Assembly: GCF_947179165.1 (NCBI RefSeq)
Contig: NC_077248.1
Location: 12,055,256 to 12,119,255, forward strand
Origin: Solanum dulcamara
Lineage: Eukaryota; Streptophyta; Magnoliopsida; Solanales; Solanaceae
Reading direction: 5' to 3'
Length of the DNA: 64,000 bases
Below, piece after piece: positions 43,956 through 56,822 of the stretch. The first letter of the stretch is position 1, and every line of letters begins with the position of its first letter. Below the pieces are notes generated by a model. That model did no database searches. It saw only the letters and a program-made list of their open reading frames with translations, and was not told the origin of the DNA. Made by a program: the position numbers and the translations under genes.

Positions 43956-46061
43956 TGTAATGACCCATTTGGTCATTTTGAGAATGAGTCATCTCTCTTC
44001 CATAAAATATTCTCTCCGAAAAAAAATAAAAAAATTAAATTATAAATTTGGACTATTCGATAATTATAGTTATTTAATTGAGGGGTGAATTTAGATAACT
44101 TAATTAATTAATGGACTAAAATGGTAATATATTTAATACTTTATACCACTTATTCCATATTTATTTAAAATCCGTTAGTGGGATTGTAATCTTTAATATC
44201 TAACTAATAAGAAAAAGAGAACAAGAGGAGAGAGACTTCACTGCGGCGGCGGAAGCAAAAATGAAGAGAAAGTCAAGTGAGCCAAGTAAGGTAATTTTGT
44301 GCTAGTTTTATATAGGAGCATAGGGTACTATTGCTATCAATGTATAATGAAAAGATTGATAAATGAATAAAATATATATATAATGTCATCATGTGTTGAA
44401 CAGAAAGAGAATGGAGGAGGAAAATTGAATTGGAAGATGCTATTCACGTGGATCTTTGTCCATTTTGATTTTGTCTTTCCTTGAGGGCTTCATAATTTGT
44501 CTTACTTTTCTTATTATTGTTACATTATGATTTAAGTTGGTATATTAAGATAGAAAATTAAATATTAGGTGTAATTTATTATATGATTATCATCATATCT
44601 ATGGTATTGACGGGATTTAGAGTTAACCCTAGGCTTGAGATTTAGGTAATTAATTAATTATAGATTTTAGGATGAGTTTTTAGTTCTAGGCTAGACATAT
44701 AGTGATATGAATGTTGTTAATTTTGAAATCTTATGATGATTATTCATTTGATTAGATTACATTGATTTGGAAATCCAGCGAAAGGGAAAGGCTCAGGTCT
44801 CGGAGTAATTACTTGATCATTTGAGGCAAGTGAATTTCTAAACCTCAGTTTAAGCTTGTAGATGCTTGTATTTATGTGTTATGTGTATTGGGGAGTAATG
44901 AGAATTGGACTGGGTTATTGACTGTATGGTTGGCCTTAAAAATAGAGATGAGGGGTATAAAATAGTGATCTAAGGACATGTATTGGTGGAATTGATATGT
45001 TGTGATTAGGGGTTTATTTTGGATATGTAAAATGACTATGTTGATGTGATATAGGAAAAAATTATTATTGTTGTCATGTTATTATCGTAAATTATATGAA
45101 CATGAATTGATTGCATTGGTTCTGACATATTATGTGAGCTTGAAAATGATACGAAATAAAAGGAGTTGGGCCACACGCTCCATGGCAGGTATTATGGAAC
45201 AAAGGGGTCGGGCCACACGCTCTGTGACAGGTATTATGAAATAAAAAGGTCGGGCCACACTTTTTGTGGTAAGATATATATGTTGAGGGGATGGGCCACA
45301 CGTTCTGTGGCAGGTTACATGGACAGAAATATCCCCCATGGGTTTCGAACTGTGATTCAGCGGATGTGTACCAATAGGACAGACATGCATCATTTCATTG
45401 CATTGCATTGCACCTTTCTGATATTTGTGAATTTGTGTTTACCCCTATATTGCTTTGTATATGCTGACTTGACTTGATATGATTCATTGATGAGACTATT
45501 GATGAGTATTCATGGACTATATTACTGTTGTTATCGTACAATGTAGAGTTGGGCTGGTTTTATGCAGGTTGAAGTTACGGAGGTTCGGTTGGGAGGACAG
45601 GAGTACTTGTCTCTATTAAGCTTTGCTTAGTTTTAGTTATCCACTTGCTGAGTACCCTGTTGTTTGGTACTCACCCCTTGCTTTTACACTTGTGTAGGTT
45701 GTGAGCACAGGCCTGCTTGATCTCCTACAGTTTACTACCGCTTCTGAGGCTATTATCTCGAGTGTTGAGGTTGCTGTTATATCCATCTAGCAGACACCTC
45801 GTACTATTTTAATATGTTTTATTCCTATTCTAGAGACAAAGACATTGTGACTGTATTTTCTTTCATATTTTGGTAATGTATTAGTGGTTTGTACACATGA
45901 CAACCAATCTTGGGGGAGTTTAAGTTTGGTTTACTTATTTAGGTTAAATTAAATTTGGATTTATTTCTTTTTCTTCTGCATCTATTTTCCATTGGGTATT
46001 AGACTGACTTATTTTGGTGGGTTGAGATGAGTGTCATCACACCCATAGTTAGGTCATAACA
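43956..46061 (+). repeat. E4 5' LTR (2106 bp)
   Basis: It starts TGTAATGACCC and ends GGTCATAACA; its partner is 51246-53357. It holds a 42-bp tandem repeat (45155-45320). The two LTRs are very similar, with scattered substitutions and small indels, suggesting a fairly recent insertion. Confidence 0.95.
45155..45320. repeat. 42-bp tandem repeat in E4 LTR, four copies
   Basis: GGCCACACGCTC-type cores at 45169, 45211, 45253 and 45293, with GGCAGGTATTATG between. The other LTR has the same array at about 52440-52610. The ORFs across it on both strands are by-products. Confidence 0.88.
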
Positions 46062-46064
46062 AAA

Positions 46065-46080
46065 TGGTATCAAAGCCCCA
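46065..46080 (+). other. E4 primer-binding site (tRNA-iMet)
   Basis: TGGTATCAAAGCCCCA lies three bases after the LTR, one change from the usual TGGTATCAGAGCC. Confidence 0.88.
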
Positions 46081-46266
46081 GATTCATAGGTCTCATATGT
46101 ATACAAGCCGAGTCTAAGTAGAGTCTTGAAGATCGGTATGGAGACATTTGTACTTATCTTTGAGAGGCTATGAGGACTTTTAGGAAATTTTTCCTTTGTA
46201 TCGTGTGTGTTGTATTGGTACTGAATTTTCGCGTGTCCCTTTTGATAGATAGCTAGGACCAGGACT

Positions 46267-47660
46267 ATGGTCAGAGGTGGAGGAAGAGAGGCACTTCCTG
46301 AGATTGATGTTAGGACCCCAACTAGGGGTAGAGATAGAGGCCGAACTAGAGGCCGTGGTTGGGGTGCGACGGCAGGCAGAGGTCGTGGCCGAGAAGTGGT
46401 GCCAGCTAGAGGTCGTGCTGGAGAGACTTCTCTTGAGCCATAGATTGACGCTAGAGAGGAACAAGTCCCTCTAGAGTCTGCTACTACACCACTACTTCAG
46501 GCCACCTTGATGCGAGTATTAGATACGCTCGAAGGATTTAATCAGAGTATGAGGGCGAATGGTACACCCAAAGGTTCTCAGACTAGAGCAGGAGCTCAGA
46601 CCCCAGGGAAGCATCAGATTCTAGTTATTCAGGATCCATTAGGCCAGCTACCTACTAGCCTTAGAGCTGATGAGGGAGGAGTACAAGTTAGGGGAACTCA
46701 GGGTGCACCTATAGTCATGTTGACTGACGACGAGCAACGCCGATATGAGAGATTTCAAAAAATAGACCTCCCATAATTTCAGGATGGGAAGACTAGGGAT
46801 GCACATGAGTTCTTGACCATGTGCCAAGAGTTGTTGGAGGCAGTAGGGTTAGCTGAGACTCACAGAGTTTATTATACTATGATACAGTTATGTAGACCAG
46901 CAAAAGAGTGGTAAAGAGTGTATACGAATTCCAAGCTAGTTGGGTCACCCCAGATGACTTGGGATGAGTTTGCTAGTGCCTTTTATGACCGTTTTATCCC
47001 CTGGAGTATTAAGGAAGAGAGCCGATTACGATTCGAGAATTTAAGGCAGGAAGGACTTACAATTGCTGAGTAAGAGACTGGTTTTTACCAGTTGTCCAGA
47101 CATGCCATGGTTGTCCTTCCTGATGAGACAAAGCAGATTCCCAAATTTGTATGAGGATTGAACTATACCATTCGTACAATAGTTTTTCGACCCGCCTATG
47201 AGGGAGCTTCTTTTCAGTCTATCGTGGGTGCCGCCAAAAAGGCGGAGTTGATAGAGAGAGAGGAGTTTGGGGACCCTAAGAGGGCCCGTGCTTCTAGTCC
47301 ATTTTCGGGTACCTTATCTGAAGGTTGAGGGTCCTATAGAGGAGGTGGTTCCTTCCAGCGTAGAAGACCAGTTCATGCATCTATACCGGCTTCTAAGGAT
47401 GGTCAGACACCTCGTGGGTCCTACAACATAGGTCAGAGTTACCAGGTGTCACAGCAGAGGCCGGTTAGCCGGGGTAGTTATACAAGTTCTTCAAGTTCAT
47501 CACAGAGGTTCTCACATGGGGGAGCATGTTATACTTGTGGTAATCCAGATCATCTTTTATGGCAGTGTACATCTCAGGGTCGAGGAGGAACCCAACCTAG
47601 TTCTTCAGTTTCAGTTAGAGGACCAGCGCCGCCGGTTATCGGTCGAGGTAGAGCCTAGAC
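46267..47660 (+). pseudogene. E4 gag (broken), RG-rich N-terminus and zinc knuckle
   Basis: ATG at 46267 (MVRGGGREALPEIDVR) opens a strongly basic Arg-Gly segment (GRDRGRTRGRGWG, then GRGRGREVVPARGRAG) not seen in E1, E2 or E6; it may bind RNA. TAG at 46441-46443 interrupts it. The capsid part (TWDEFASAFYDRFIP, then ESRLRFENLRQEGLTIAE) follows with stops near 46777, 46915, 47071 and 47152. A CCHC knuckle, CYTCGNPDHLLWQC, lies at 47527-47568. All parts lie in one frame, so damage here is mainly nonsense mutations. Confidence 0.85.
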
Positions 47661-47699
47661 TAGTAGAGGTGGTCACACTCCTGGTAGGAGTGCTGGTGG

Positions 47700-48375
47700 T
47701 ACTGTAGTCCCTCAGGTCAGAGGTGGTAAGGGAGCTCAGTGTTATGCTTTTATAGGGAGACCCGAGGCTAAGGCTTTCAACGCAGTTATCACAGGTATTG
47801 TCCTAGTTTACCATCGACCTGCATCTGTATTATTTGATCCAGGGTCTATATTTTCCTATGTGTCTACCTATTTTGCATCTGACTTTGATTTAATATGTGA
47901 TTGTATGTCCGTGCCCATTTATATTTCTATACCCATGGGTGAGCCCTTAGTGGTGGATCGAGTATATCAATCTTGTCTTGTTTCCTTGGCCGGGTATGAT
48001 ACTTGGGTAGATATGATTATTCTGGGAATGGTAGATTTTGATATGATACTGGGTATGGATTGGCTTTCTCCCCATCGTGCTATTCTCGATTGTTATGCTA
48101 AAACTGTTACCTTAGCGATACCTGGTGCCCCGAGGATTGAGTGGAAGGGTACTACTGGCTCCTATCCCAGTAAGGTTATCTCATATATTTGTGCTCAGAG
48201 GTTGATTGATAGAAGGTGTATGTCTTATTTGGCCTTTATTCGGGATACCAATATTGAGTCGCTTCCTATAGAGACTGTTCTAGTGGTTAAGGAGTTTTCT
48301 GATGTATTTTCTACTGATCTTCCTAGTGTTCCTCTGGATAGGGACATTGATTTTGCTATTGACTTAGAGCCTGGA
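47700..48375 (+). pseudogene. E4 protease and linker
   Basis: The active site reads LFDPGSIFSYVSTYF, with the Asp codon at 47836-47838; it keeps D-P-G-S. MVDFDMILGMDWLSPHRAIL and the EFSDVF/LPSVPLDRDIDF linker follow. The frame is open from 47860 to 48423, but a base is missing near 48374, so the RT start is read in another frame. Confidence 0.83.
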
Positions 48376-49118
48376 CTAAACCCATTTCTATTCCTCCATA
48401 TCGCATCGCTCCAGTTGAATTGAAGGAGTTGAAGGATCAGTTGCAAGACTTGTTGAGTAAGGGGTTTATTCACCCTAGTGTGTCTCCTTGGGGTGCACTG
48501 GTTCTGTTTGTAAAGAATAAAGATGGGACTATGAGGATGTGTATCGATTACAAGTAGTTAAACAAGGTAACTATTAAAAATAAGTATCCTCTCCCCCATA
48601 TTGATGATTTATTTGATCAGCTACAAGGAGCGACATTGTTTTCCAAAATAGACTTGAGGTCCGGTTATCATCAGTTGAAGATTAGGGCGTTCGATATCCC
48701 TAAGACAGCTTTTCGGACTCGTTATGGTTACTACGAGTTTTTGGTGATGTAATTTGGGTTGATGAATGCCTCCGCAGCATTCATGGAGTTGATGAATGGA
48801 GTGTTTCGCCCGTACTTAGATTCTTTTGTGATAGTATTCATTGATGACATCTTGGTGTATTCCAAGACTGAGGTAGATCATGTCCGCCATTTGAGGTTGG
48901 TACTTCAGAAGTTGAGGGAAGAAAAGTTGTATGCAAAGTTCTCCAAGTGTGAATTTTGGCTTGATTCTGTTACATTCTTAGGACACGTGGTGTGCAAAGA
49001 GGGGATTAGAGAGGATCCAGCTAAGATTGAGGCAGTTAGAGGTTGGACAAGGCCTACTTCTCCTACTGAGATTCATAGTTTGGTGGGGTTAGCTGGTTAT
49101 TACAGATGGTTCGTGTGA
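48376..49118 (+). pseudogene. E4 reverse transcriptase (broken)
   Basis: [25 protein letters not shown] and the catalytic FIDDILVYS (around 48838-48864) are intact, then [11 protein letters not shown] and [15 protein letters not shown] replaces a Gln-like codon before [10 protein letters not shown] (near 48556), TAA sits before [10 protein letters not shown] (near 48750) and TGA follows RWFV (49116-49118). Confidence 0.88.
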
Positions 49119-49660
49119 GGCTTCTCCACTATTGCAGCTCCACTGACTAGATTGACTCAGAAGGCCGTGAATTTTCATTGGTTCGACGAGTATGAAGTGG
49201 GCTTCCAAAAGCTCAAGACTTTATTGACTTCAGCTCTTGTATTGATGCTACCTGAGGAAGGTGTGGGATTTACTATATACATTGATGCTTCCGGTGTTGG
49301 TTTAGGCGGTGTGTTGATGCAGAAAGGGAGAGTGGTTGCCTGTGCCTCAAGATAGTTGAAGGCCCATGAGAAAAACTATCCTACTCATGATTTGGAGTTA
49401 GCGGCTGTGGTGTTCGTACTTAAGTTATGGCGTCATTACCTATATGGTATGCATTACGAGGTCTTCACCGATCATAAGAGTCTTCAGTATATATTCAGTC
49501 AAAGGGATCTGAACTTGAGGCAACATAAATGGCTTGAGTTGCTGAAGGACTACGATATGAATATTTTGTATCACCTAGGAAAAGCCAATGTAGTGGCGGA
49601 TGCCTTGAGTAGGAAGTCCTCTAGTATGGGGAGTCTTGCCGTGATCCGAGTTGAGGAGTG
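49119..49660 (+). pseudogene. E4 RNase H (one stop)
   Basis: [49 protein letters not shown] and [14 protein letters not shown] are all present with their acidic residues. TAG at 49353-49355 (after CASR) and TGA near 49660 break the frame. It is otherwise the best-preserved RNase H in the window. Confidence 0.87.
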
Positions 49661-50640
49661 ACCATTGGCTAGAGATGTTCAGAGGCTGGCTAATAGCCTT
49701 GTCCGGTTGTAGATTTCTGAAGATGGTGGTGTTCTTGCCTTTATGGAGGCACGTTCTTCCTTGGTTGAGCAAATTTGGGAGAGACATTTTGAGGATGAGA
49801 AGTTATGTATCATTCGAGATAAGGTATTAAGGGGTGAAGCTAAGGAGGCGGTACTTGATTTGAAATGTGTATTGAGGATTGGCGGCAGAATCTGTGTGCC
49901 TAAGGTAGGTGACCTGACTAGACTTATTTTGGAAGAGGCTCATTGTTCAAGGTATTCCATCCATCTAGGAGCAGCCAATATGTATCATGATCTGTGCCAG
50001 CACTATTAGTGGTGTGGGATAAAGAAGGACATCGCAAAGTTCGTGTCCAAGTGTTTGACTTGCCAGCAGGTAAAGTGTGAGCACCAGCGGTCTAGGGGTG
50101 TGAGTTAGAGGATGCCTATTCTCACTTGGAAGTGGGAAATGATCACCATGGACTTCATTATGGGTTTACCTCCCACCATGGGTGGCTACGACTCTATATG
50201 GGTGGTGGTTGACAGACTAACCAAGTTCGCCTATTTATTCCAGTTAACATAAGGTACACAACGGATAAACTAGCCCAATTGTATATTAGTCAGATCATTC
50301 GGCTTCATGGTGTCCCAGTATCCATCATTTTGGATCGAGGTTCAGTATTTACTTTGCACTTTTAGCAGGCATTACAGCGTGGTTTGGGCACTAGACTTGA
50401 TATGAGTACTGTTTTTCACCCACAAACCGATGGTCAGTCTGAGCGGACGATCCAAGTGTTGGAGGACATGCTCCGAGCTTGTGTTATTAATTTTGGTTCT
50501 AGATGAGATCAGCACTTGCCCCTAGCGGAGTTTGCCTACAACAACAATTATCACTCCAGTATTCAGATGACTCCATTTGAGGCTCTGTATGATAGGCGGT
50601 GTTGATCTCCTATTGGCTGGTTTGACTTAGCTGAGATGGA
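49661..50640 (+). pseudogene. E4 integrase (broken)
   Basis: The zinc-binding start (HCSRYSIHLGAANMYHDL, then CLTCQQ) is at 49935-50070. The first catalytic Asp is in [11 protein letters not shown] frameshift near 50240 follows [10 protein letters not shown]. The second Asp sits in LDRGSVFT, where Ser before Asp is now Leu, and the Glu in [14 protein letters not shown]. Stops fall near 50007, 50106, 50364, 50503 and 50602. Confidence 0.83.
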
Positions 50641-51235
50641 CTCCTTAGACACAGACTTTCTTAGAGATGCTATGGAGCAAGTTTGTAGAATTCAGGGTAG
50701 ACTCTTGACAGCCCAGAGTTGGCAAAAGAGTTATGCTGATTGGAGAGTTCGACCATTGGAGTTCATGGTCGGCGATCACGTCTGGCTTCGAGTATCGCCC
50801 ATAAAGGGCGTGATGCGGTTCGGGAGGAAGGGCAAGCTCAGCCCTCGATTCATTTGCCCATTTGAGATTTTGGCGCGGGTTGGAGAGGTGGCTTATAGAT
50901 TGGCCTTACCACCTAGATTATCAGCTGTGCATAACGTGTTTCATGTTTCTATGCTTCAAAAGTATGTTCTGGATGAGTCCCATGTGTTATCACTCGATTC
51001 AGTGGAGTTGGGTCCAGACCTGACATTTGAGGAGGAGCCTATAGCTATTCTAGATAGGCAGGTTTGTAAGCTTAGAACCAAGGAGATAGCTTCAGTGAAG
51101 GTACAATGGAAGCACCGTTCAGTCGGAGAGGCGACTTGGGAAACAGAGGCTGATATGCGCGCTAGATATCCCCAACTTTTTGAAGCTTCAGGTACTTTCT
51201 TTTACTTTATGTTCGAGAACGAACATGGGTTTTAG
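50636..51235 (+). pseudogene. E4 integrase C-terminus and chromodomain-like tail
   Basis: A 199-residue open stretch with GKLSPRFICPFEILARVGEV (GPY/F region with Gly-Pro-Tyr changed to Cys-Pro-Phe) and HNVFHVSMLQKYV. The chromodomain-like tail follows: AILDRQVCKLRTKEI, VKVQWKH, GEATWETEADMRARYPQLF. It is in a different frame from the integrase start. The tail assigns E4 to the chromoviruses. Confidence 0.88.
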
Positions 51236-51245
51236 TGGTGGATAA
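51223..51245 (+). other. E4 polypurine tract (degenerate)
   Basis: ATGGGTTTTAGTGGTGGATAA directly precedes the 3' LTR. It is less purine-pure than the tracts of E1, E2 and E6. Confidence 0.6.
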
Positions 51246-53357
51246 TGTAATGACCCGTTTGGTCATTTTGAGAATGAGTCATCTCTCTTCCATAAAATAT
51301 TCTCTCCGAAAAATAAAATAAAATAAAAAAATTAAATTATAAATTTGGACTATTCGATAATTATAGTTATTTAATTGAAGGGTGAATTTAGATAACTTAA
51401 TTAATTAATGGACTAAAATGGTAATATATTTAATACTTTATACCACTTATTCCATATTTATTTAAAATCCGTTAGTGGAATTGTAATCTTTAATATCTAA
51501 TTAATAAGAAAAAGAGAACAAGAGGAGAGAGACTTCACTGCGGCGGCGGAAACAAAAATGAAGAGAAAGTCAAGTGAGCCAGGTAAGGTAATTTTATGCT
51601 AGTTTTATATAGGAGCATAAGATACTATTGCTATCAATGTATAATGAAAAGATTGATAAATGAATAAAATATATATATAATGTCATCATGTGTTGAACAG
51701 AAAGAGAATGGAGGAGGAAAATTGAATTGGAAGATGCTATTCACGTGGGTCCTTGTCCATTTTGATTTTGTCTTTCCTTGAGGGCTTCATAATTTGTCTT
51801 ACTTTTCTTATTATTGTTACATTATGATTTAAGTTGATATATTAAGATAGAAAATTAAATATTAGGTGTAATTTATTATATGATTATCACCATTTCTATG
51901 GTATTGATGGGATTTAGAGTTAACCCTAGGCTTGAGATTTAGGTAATTAATTAATTATAGATTTTAGGATGAGTTTTTGGGTCTAGACTAGATATATAGT
52001 GATATGAATATTGTTAATTTCGAAATCTTATGATGATTATTCATTTGATTAGATTATATTGATTTGAAAACCCAACGAAAGGGGAAGGCTCAGATCTCGA
52101 AGTAATTGCTTGATCATTTGAGGCAAGTGAATTTCTAAACCTCAGTTTAAGTTTGTAGATGCTTGTATTTCCATGTTATGTGTATTTCAGAGTAATGAGA
52201 ATTGGACTGGGTTATTGACTGTATGATTGGCCTTAAAAATAGAGATGAGGGGTATAAAATGGTGATCTAATGACATGTATTGGTGGAATTGATATATTGT
52301 GATTAGGGGTTTATTTTGGATATGTAAAATGACTATGTCGATGTAAGATAGGAAAATATTATTATTGTTGTCATGTTATTACCGTAAATTATATGAACAT
52401 GAATTGATTGCATTGGTTCTGATATATTATGTGAGCCTGAAAATGATACGAAACAAAAGGGGTCGGACCACACGCTCCGTGGTAGGTATTATGAAATAAA
52501 GGGGTCGGGCCACACACTCCGTGACAGGTATTATAAAATAAAAGAGCCGGTCCACACGCTCCGTGGTAAGATATATATGTTGAGGGGATGGGCCACACGT
52601 TCTGTGGCAGGTTACATGGACAGAAATATCCCCCATGGGTTCCGAACTATGATTCAGCGGATGTGTACCAATAGGACAGACATGCATCATTTTATTGCAT
52701 TGCATTGCACCTTTCTGATATTTGTGAATTTGTGTTTACCCCTATATTGCTTTGTATATGCTGACTTGACTTGATATGACTCATTGATGAGACTATTGAT
52801 GAGTATTCATGAACTATATTATTGTTGTTATCGTACAATGTAGAGTTGGGCTGGTTTTATGCAAGTTGTAGTTACGGAGATTCGATTGGGAGGACAGGAG
52901 TACTTGTCTCTGTTAAACTTTGCTTAGTTTAGTTATCCACTTGCTGAGTACCGTGTTGTTTGGTACTCACCCCTTGCTTTTACACTTGTGTAGGTTGTGA
53001 GCAGAGGACTGCTTGATCTCCTACGGTTCACTACCGCTTCTGAGGCTATTATCTCAAGTGTTGAGGTAGCTGTTATATCCGTCTAGCAGACACCTCTTAC
53101 TCTTTTAATAAGTTTTAGTCCTATTTTAGAGACAAAGACATTGTTACTGTATTTTCTTTCATTTTTCGGTAATGTATTAGTGGCTTGTACACATGACAAC
53201 CAATTTTGGGGGAGTTTAAGTTTATTTTACTTATTTAGGTTAAATTAAATTTGGATTTATTTCTTTTTATTCCGCATCTATTTTCCATAGGATATTAGGC
53301 TGACTTATTTTGGTGGGTTGAGATGAGTGTCATCACACCCGTATTTGGGTCATGACA
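51246..53357 (+). repeat. E4 3' LTR (2112 bp)
   Basis: It starts TGTAATGACCCG and ends GGTCATGACA; partner of 43956-46061. It is followed by TACCC, the second copy of the target duplication. Confidence 0.95.
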
Positions 53358-53362
53358 TACCC
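53358..53362. other. Target-site duplication TACCC, right copy of E4
   Basis: Identical to 43951-43955. Confidence 0.92.
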
Positions 53363-54399
53363 GAACGGCAAGACGCAGAAGAGGGCACGAGCTGATCTAA
53401 GAGTTTTTCGAAAGCAATGATAAAACACCATTAAAACTTAGGGAAAAATCACATTCTGTACTAACCCCTTACGTCAACCGCTATATGAAAAGTTCTACTA
53501 ACCCGAAATCCATTCCAAAAGTTTTGATGGGATACTATGTCCCTTACATATCATGATACCACCTTACATTTTTCTCAAATACTTCACTTTGAGGCTGTCA
53601 AATATCTCTAAACCACCCAATTCATAAGGTTCAATGGATTTTACGCTAACTAAAACCTTGTCAACTCTCATATTAAGGAAAATTTTATCCGGGTACTTAC
53701 ACCCTAAACAATGTTATAACTAGCACATCATCCCCACTCAAAGAGCAGTAACCACAAGGTATCTCATGAATTGAACAAAAGAATCAATAGACCACGACTA
53801 AGTTTATAAGGATGCTCATTCATAATCAATAATCGAGCATCAATCACATTCACCGGCAATTATCCCGGTATCAAACTCTCCATCCCATCATATGATCCAA
53901 GAACAAATGCAATTCGGCATGTTCACATATTAATGAAGAACAACAAGTTCAAGCAATTCACTATCACAATGGGACTATCAAGGCATATTATAAGATTTAC
54001 ACCCTTGTCAATATCAGGCATTTTCAATAAAGGGTCCTCAATGGGACCTATAAACACCTATTTGTGACAGAATGTGACATCCGATCCAAGGTTGTGTCGG
54101 AATGTGACACCCGATCTAAATACGTGTCGGAACATGATACACGATCTAATTATGTGTCAGAACGTGACACCCGATCCAAGCATACATCATCAATCACCAT
54201 CACAATGAATAGTCCAACTATCATAACTATCAAGAACTATTTCATTACGATTCATGGTCAGCAAGTAGTCATTTCACATAATTCATTTCATTCTTTCCTA
54301 TTCATATGCACATATGTCTATAGTAGGATAATTTTACAAGTACATGTGTCACATATGGAAAGACAAACCATCACGTACACCAGTCATCTATCTAACTTA
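53363..54399 (-). repeat. Continuation of E3 and/or LTR debris with minisatellite
   Basis: The first bases continue the sequence interrupted by E4. From about 53990 onward it carries GGGTCCTCAATGGGACC and four 30-bp minisatellite units (54061-54180). This is the inverse of the arrangement at 9601-9790, so a minus-oriented relative of that LTR. I cannot see where E3 ends and this begins. No coding domains were recognised. Confidence 0.5.
54061..54180. repeat. 30-bp minisatellite, four copies
   Basis: Four exact-length 30-bp units, for example GTTGTGTCGGAATGTGACAC + CCGATCTAAA; inverse of the 9601-9750 array. Confidence 0.92.
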
Positions 54400-56610
54400 T
54401 GTAACACCCGGTGTTATTTTAGCCTAGACTAAGTTCAGTAACCATGAGAAAGATTGATGAATTGGACTGAAAAATGGACTACGATGGAGGTCTACAATTC
54501 GTAAGTTGTTCTACTAGTCATAGGAATGGTTCGTATACCTCCCCAACACTTAGTGAAATTTTGATTGGGAGAAGGCTTCCTATGAGCTACCGTTATGAGC
54601 CGTAATCATTCCTACGAGTCATAGGAATGAGTCATAGAGCCTTAACTAAATTTTGAAAATAAAATCCTCAGTACCTTGACTACAAGTTGACAGGATGATC
54701 TATATAAAGGATCACAAGTTGTAGAAATGACTCGTAGAGACCCCTGACAGTTAGCTAAATTCCGAACCCTGAATGTCATTTCTACGGGTCAAGTTGACGA
54801 CCCGTCAAGGAATCTATGAGTCATAATGATGGCTCGCATAAAAAGTTCAGAGTATTAATTTTCTTTGATTTTCGAGGACCTTCAGGATGAGTAAGTCCTA
54901 CGACATGTCAAAGTTTTGACGAGCCATAGAAATGACCCGTATACGACCAAAATCAGATTTTTTCGAAGGATAGTTGGGTCTTTTCCCACCCTTTCCAATC
55001 AAAACCTCAACGTTTTGGGGATATTTTGAGTCCCTTAATAGTACTCTACATGCCTAATCACCCAATAACACTTAGTTTATTTGAGAGCGAGGATTGAAAG
55101 AGAGAAACAAGTTAGGGTTCAAGTGTTCACTCTCATCTTCCAAACTTTTGATTGTTCTTCGAGTTATAGTTATGTAAGGCTGAACTAAAACATGGATTTT
55201 GTTCCTCCATGTGCCATGATTGTGATAAATGGAACGTGTACGGATTGAGACTCCATGATGGTATTCTTTGAGAAGTTCTTGTCTTAAAAACATACATGTT
55301 TTACTGATTATTGATGGAATATTATTTTTCTATGAATTAAATCCCTAAACACATGAATTGAACTAATTATTTTACTTACAATCCTAGAAGTATGTTGATT
55401 GATATTGAATTGTATACATCTTAAGATTGAGTCGAGAGCCTTGAATTGTGAACCTATGATTGAGATTAGAATATAAGCGTGATGGTATAAATGATAGTAT
55501 CAACAAATTGATAGTCCTCAATATTTTCATAAATGATTGTCTAAAACCTCTTTTAATTACATGATCTAAAACGATTAGGAAATTGATTGGTTGAAGGGAT
55601 TGATTTGATAAAATGAATGAATTGAAATAGTCTAAAAAAGACTTATTGGTTTGGTTTGGTTTGGATTGATTGTCTTATGATCTTGAGTCTTGGGAGGAGT
55701 ATAAAGCACCGAATTGGATAAGAGTAAGTAATAACTCATACCCAATAACTACATCGCCAAAAGTAGGAGAGGATTGAACCGTTAAAGTTGGATGTTTCCC
55801 AAATTACTATCCTGACATGATAGGACTTGATTGGTTATGGATCTATGATTGTTGATTTGTTCTTACCCAGGCAAGGTATGAATGGACGTTGCAACAACGT
55901 CAGTTTATCATACTATTACTGGCTCATAAGTTATAGTTGTTGGATAAGAGAAACTCTAATATTGGTCTTGATAGTACTCTGAGTTTGATTTCAGATTGAA
56001 ATGTATATGATTGATCTTGTCTAAATCATATTCTTATTTAGACTTAGGATATCTTGATTGAGTTATTTCTTGTTCTGAGTTAATTTGATTCTACCCTGAT
56101 GCATGTTTCATTATGCCATTTTACATACTCGTATATTCCACGTATTGATGCTATTTTTCCTGCATCATTTCATGATGTAGAGACAGGTACTAGAGATCAT
56201 CAACAGGCGCAACATTGATGATCTATTCATTTCCAGCTAGTTAGTGAGTCTTCCCCATTTTTGGAGGATACCGCATTTATCTTTTTAGCATTGAGTTAGC
56301 TTTCCTTTAATTGATTCGTGGTAGCTATGAATTTGTCATTGGCACCTCTTAGATTATTGATAAAGGCTTCATAGACTAGCGTGTTGATGATGTGGATTTG
56401 TTTCATTTTGACTAGTTTCATTCTTACTAGTTATTGATTAGATAGATGGTTGGCCTTGGCCTTATTTGTGAGTAGTATTCTTGTGAATTGAATCTTCCGC
56501 TCATAGAATAGGATTAAATAAAGGTGTTATTAGATCAATTGGTCCACTGGAAAACCAACAATAGTCTTCGAGTGGCGGCAACATCTAGGGTACCCTCTCG
56601 AGGCGTGACA
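54400..56610 (+). repeat. E6 5' LTR (2211 bp)
   Basis: It starts TGTAACACCCGG and ends GGCGTGACA; partner of 61161-63063. The left flank 54395-54399 is ACTTA and the right flank after the 3' LTR is ACTTG, a target duplication with one change. The donor motif is mutated here (ATAG|TTATGTAAGG at 55166-55178) whereas the 3' LTR keeps CAG|GTATGTAAGG. The hairpin is at 55190-55212. Confidence 0.94.
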
Positions 56611-56615
56611 AACTT

Positions 56616-56629
56616 TGTATCAGAGCCAG
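56616..56629 (+). other. E6 primer-binding site (tRNA-iMet)
   Basis: TTGTATCAGAGCCA (one change from TGGTATCAGAGCCA) lies just after the 5' LTR. Confidence 0.87.
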
Positions 56630-56822
56630 ATTTTAAGAGTCCTAGGGATTCTATGAAGTTGTGTCTAGTAGATTCCTTCTTATGGGTGTGTTATGAACCA
56701 CACTTATAATCATAAGGCTATGGATATTAGGAATTGTTTCACTTTTTTCTACTCTAAGATCATGCAAAAAAGTTTAACACTAAGAGTTTATTCCTAATTC
56801 GTGCGTTATGCGTTTGCAGATA

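Noticed and set aside
45092..45477. Overlapping ORFs on both strands with CGPTPLF repeats, also at 52389-52774
   Set aside because: They lie across the 42-bp tandem repeat of the E4 LTR and occur in both LTR copies with differing residues.
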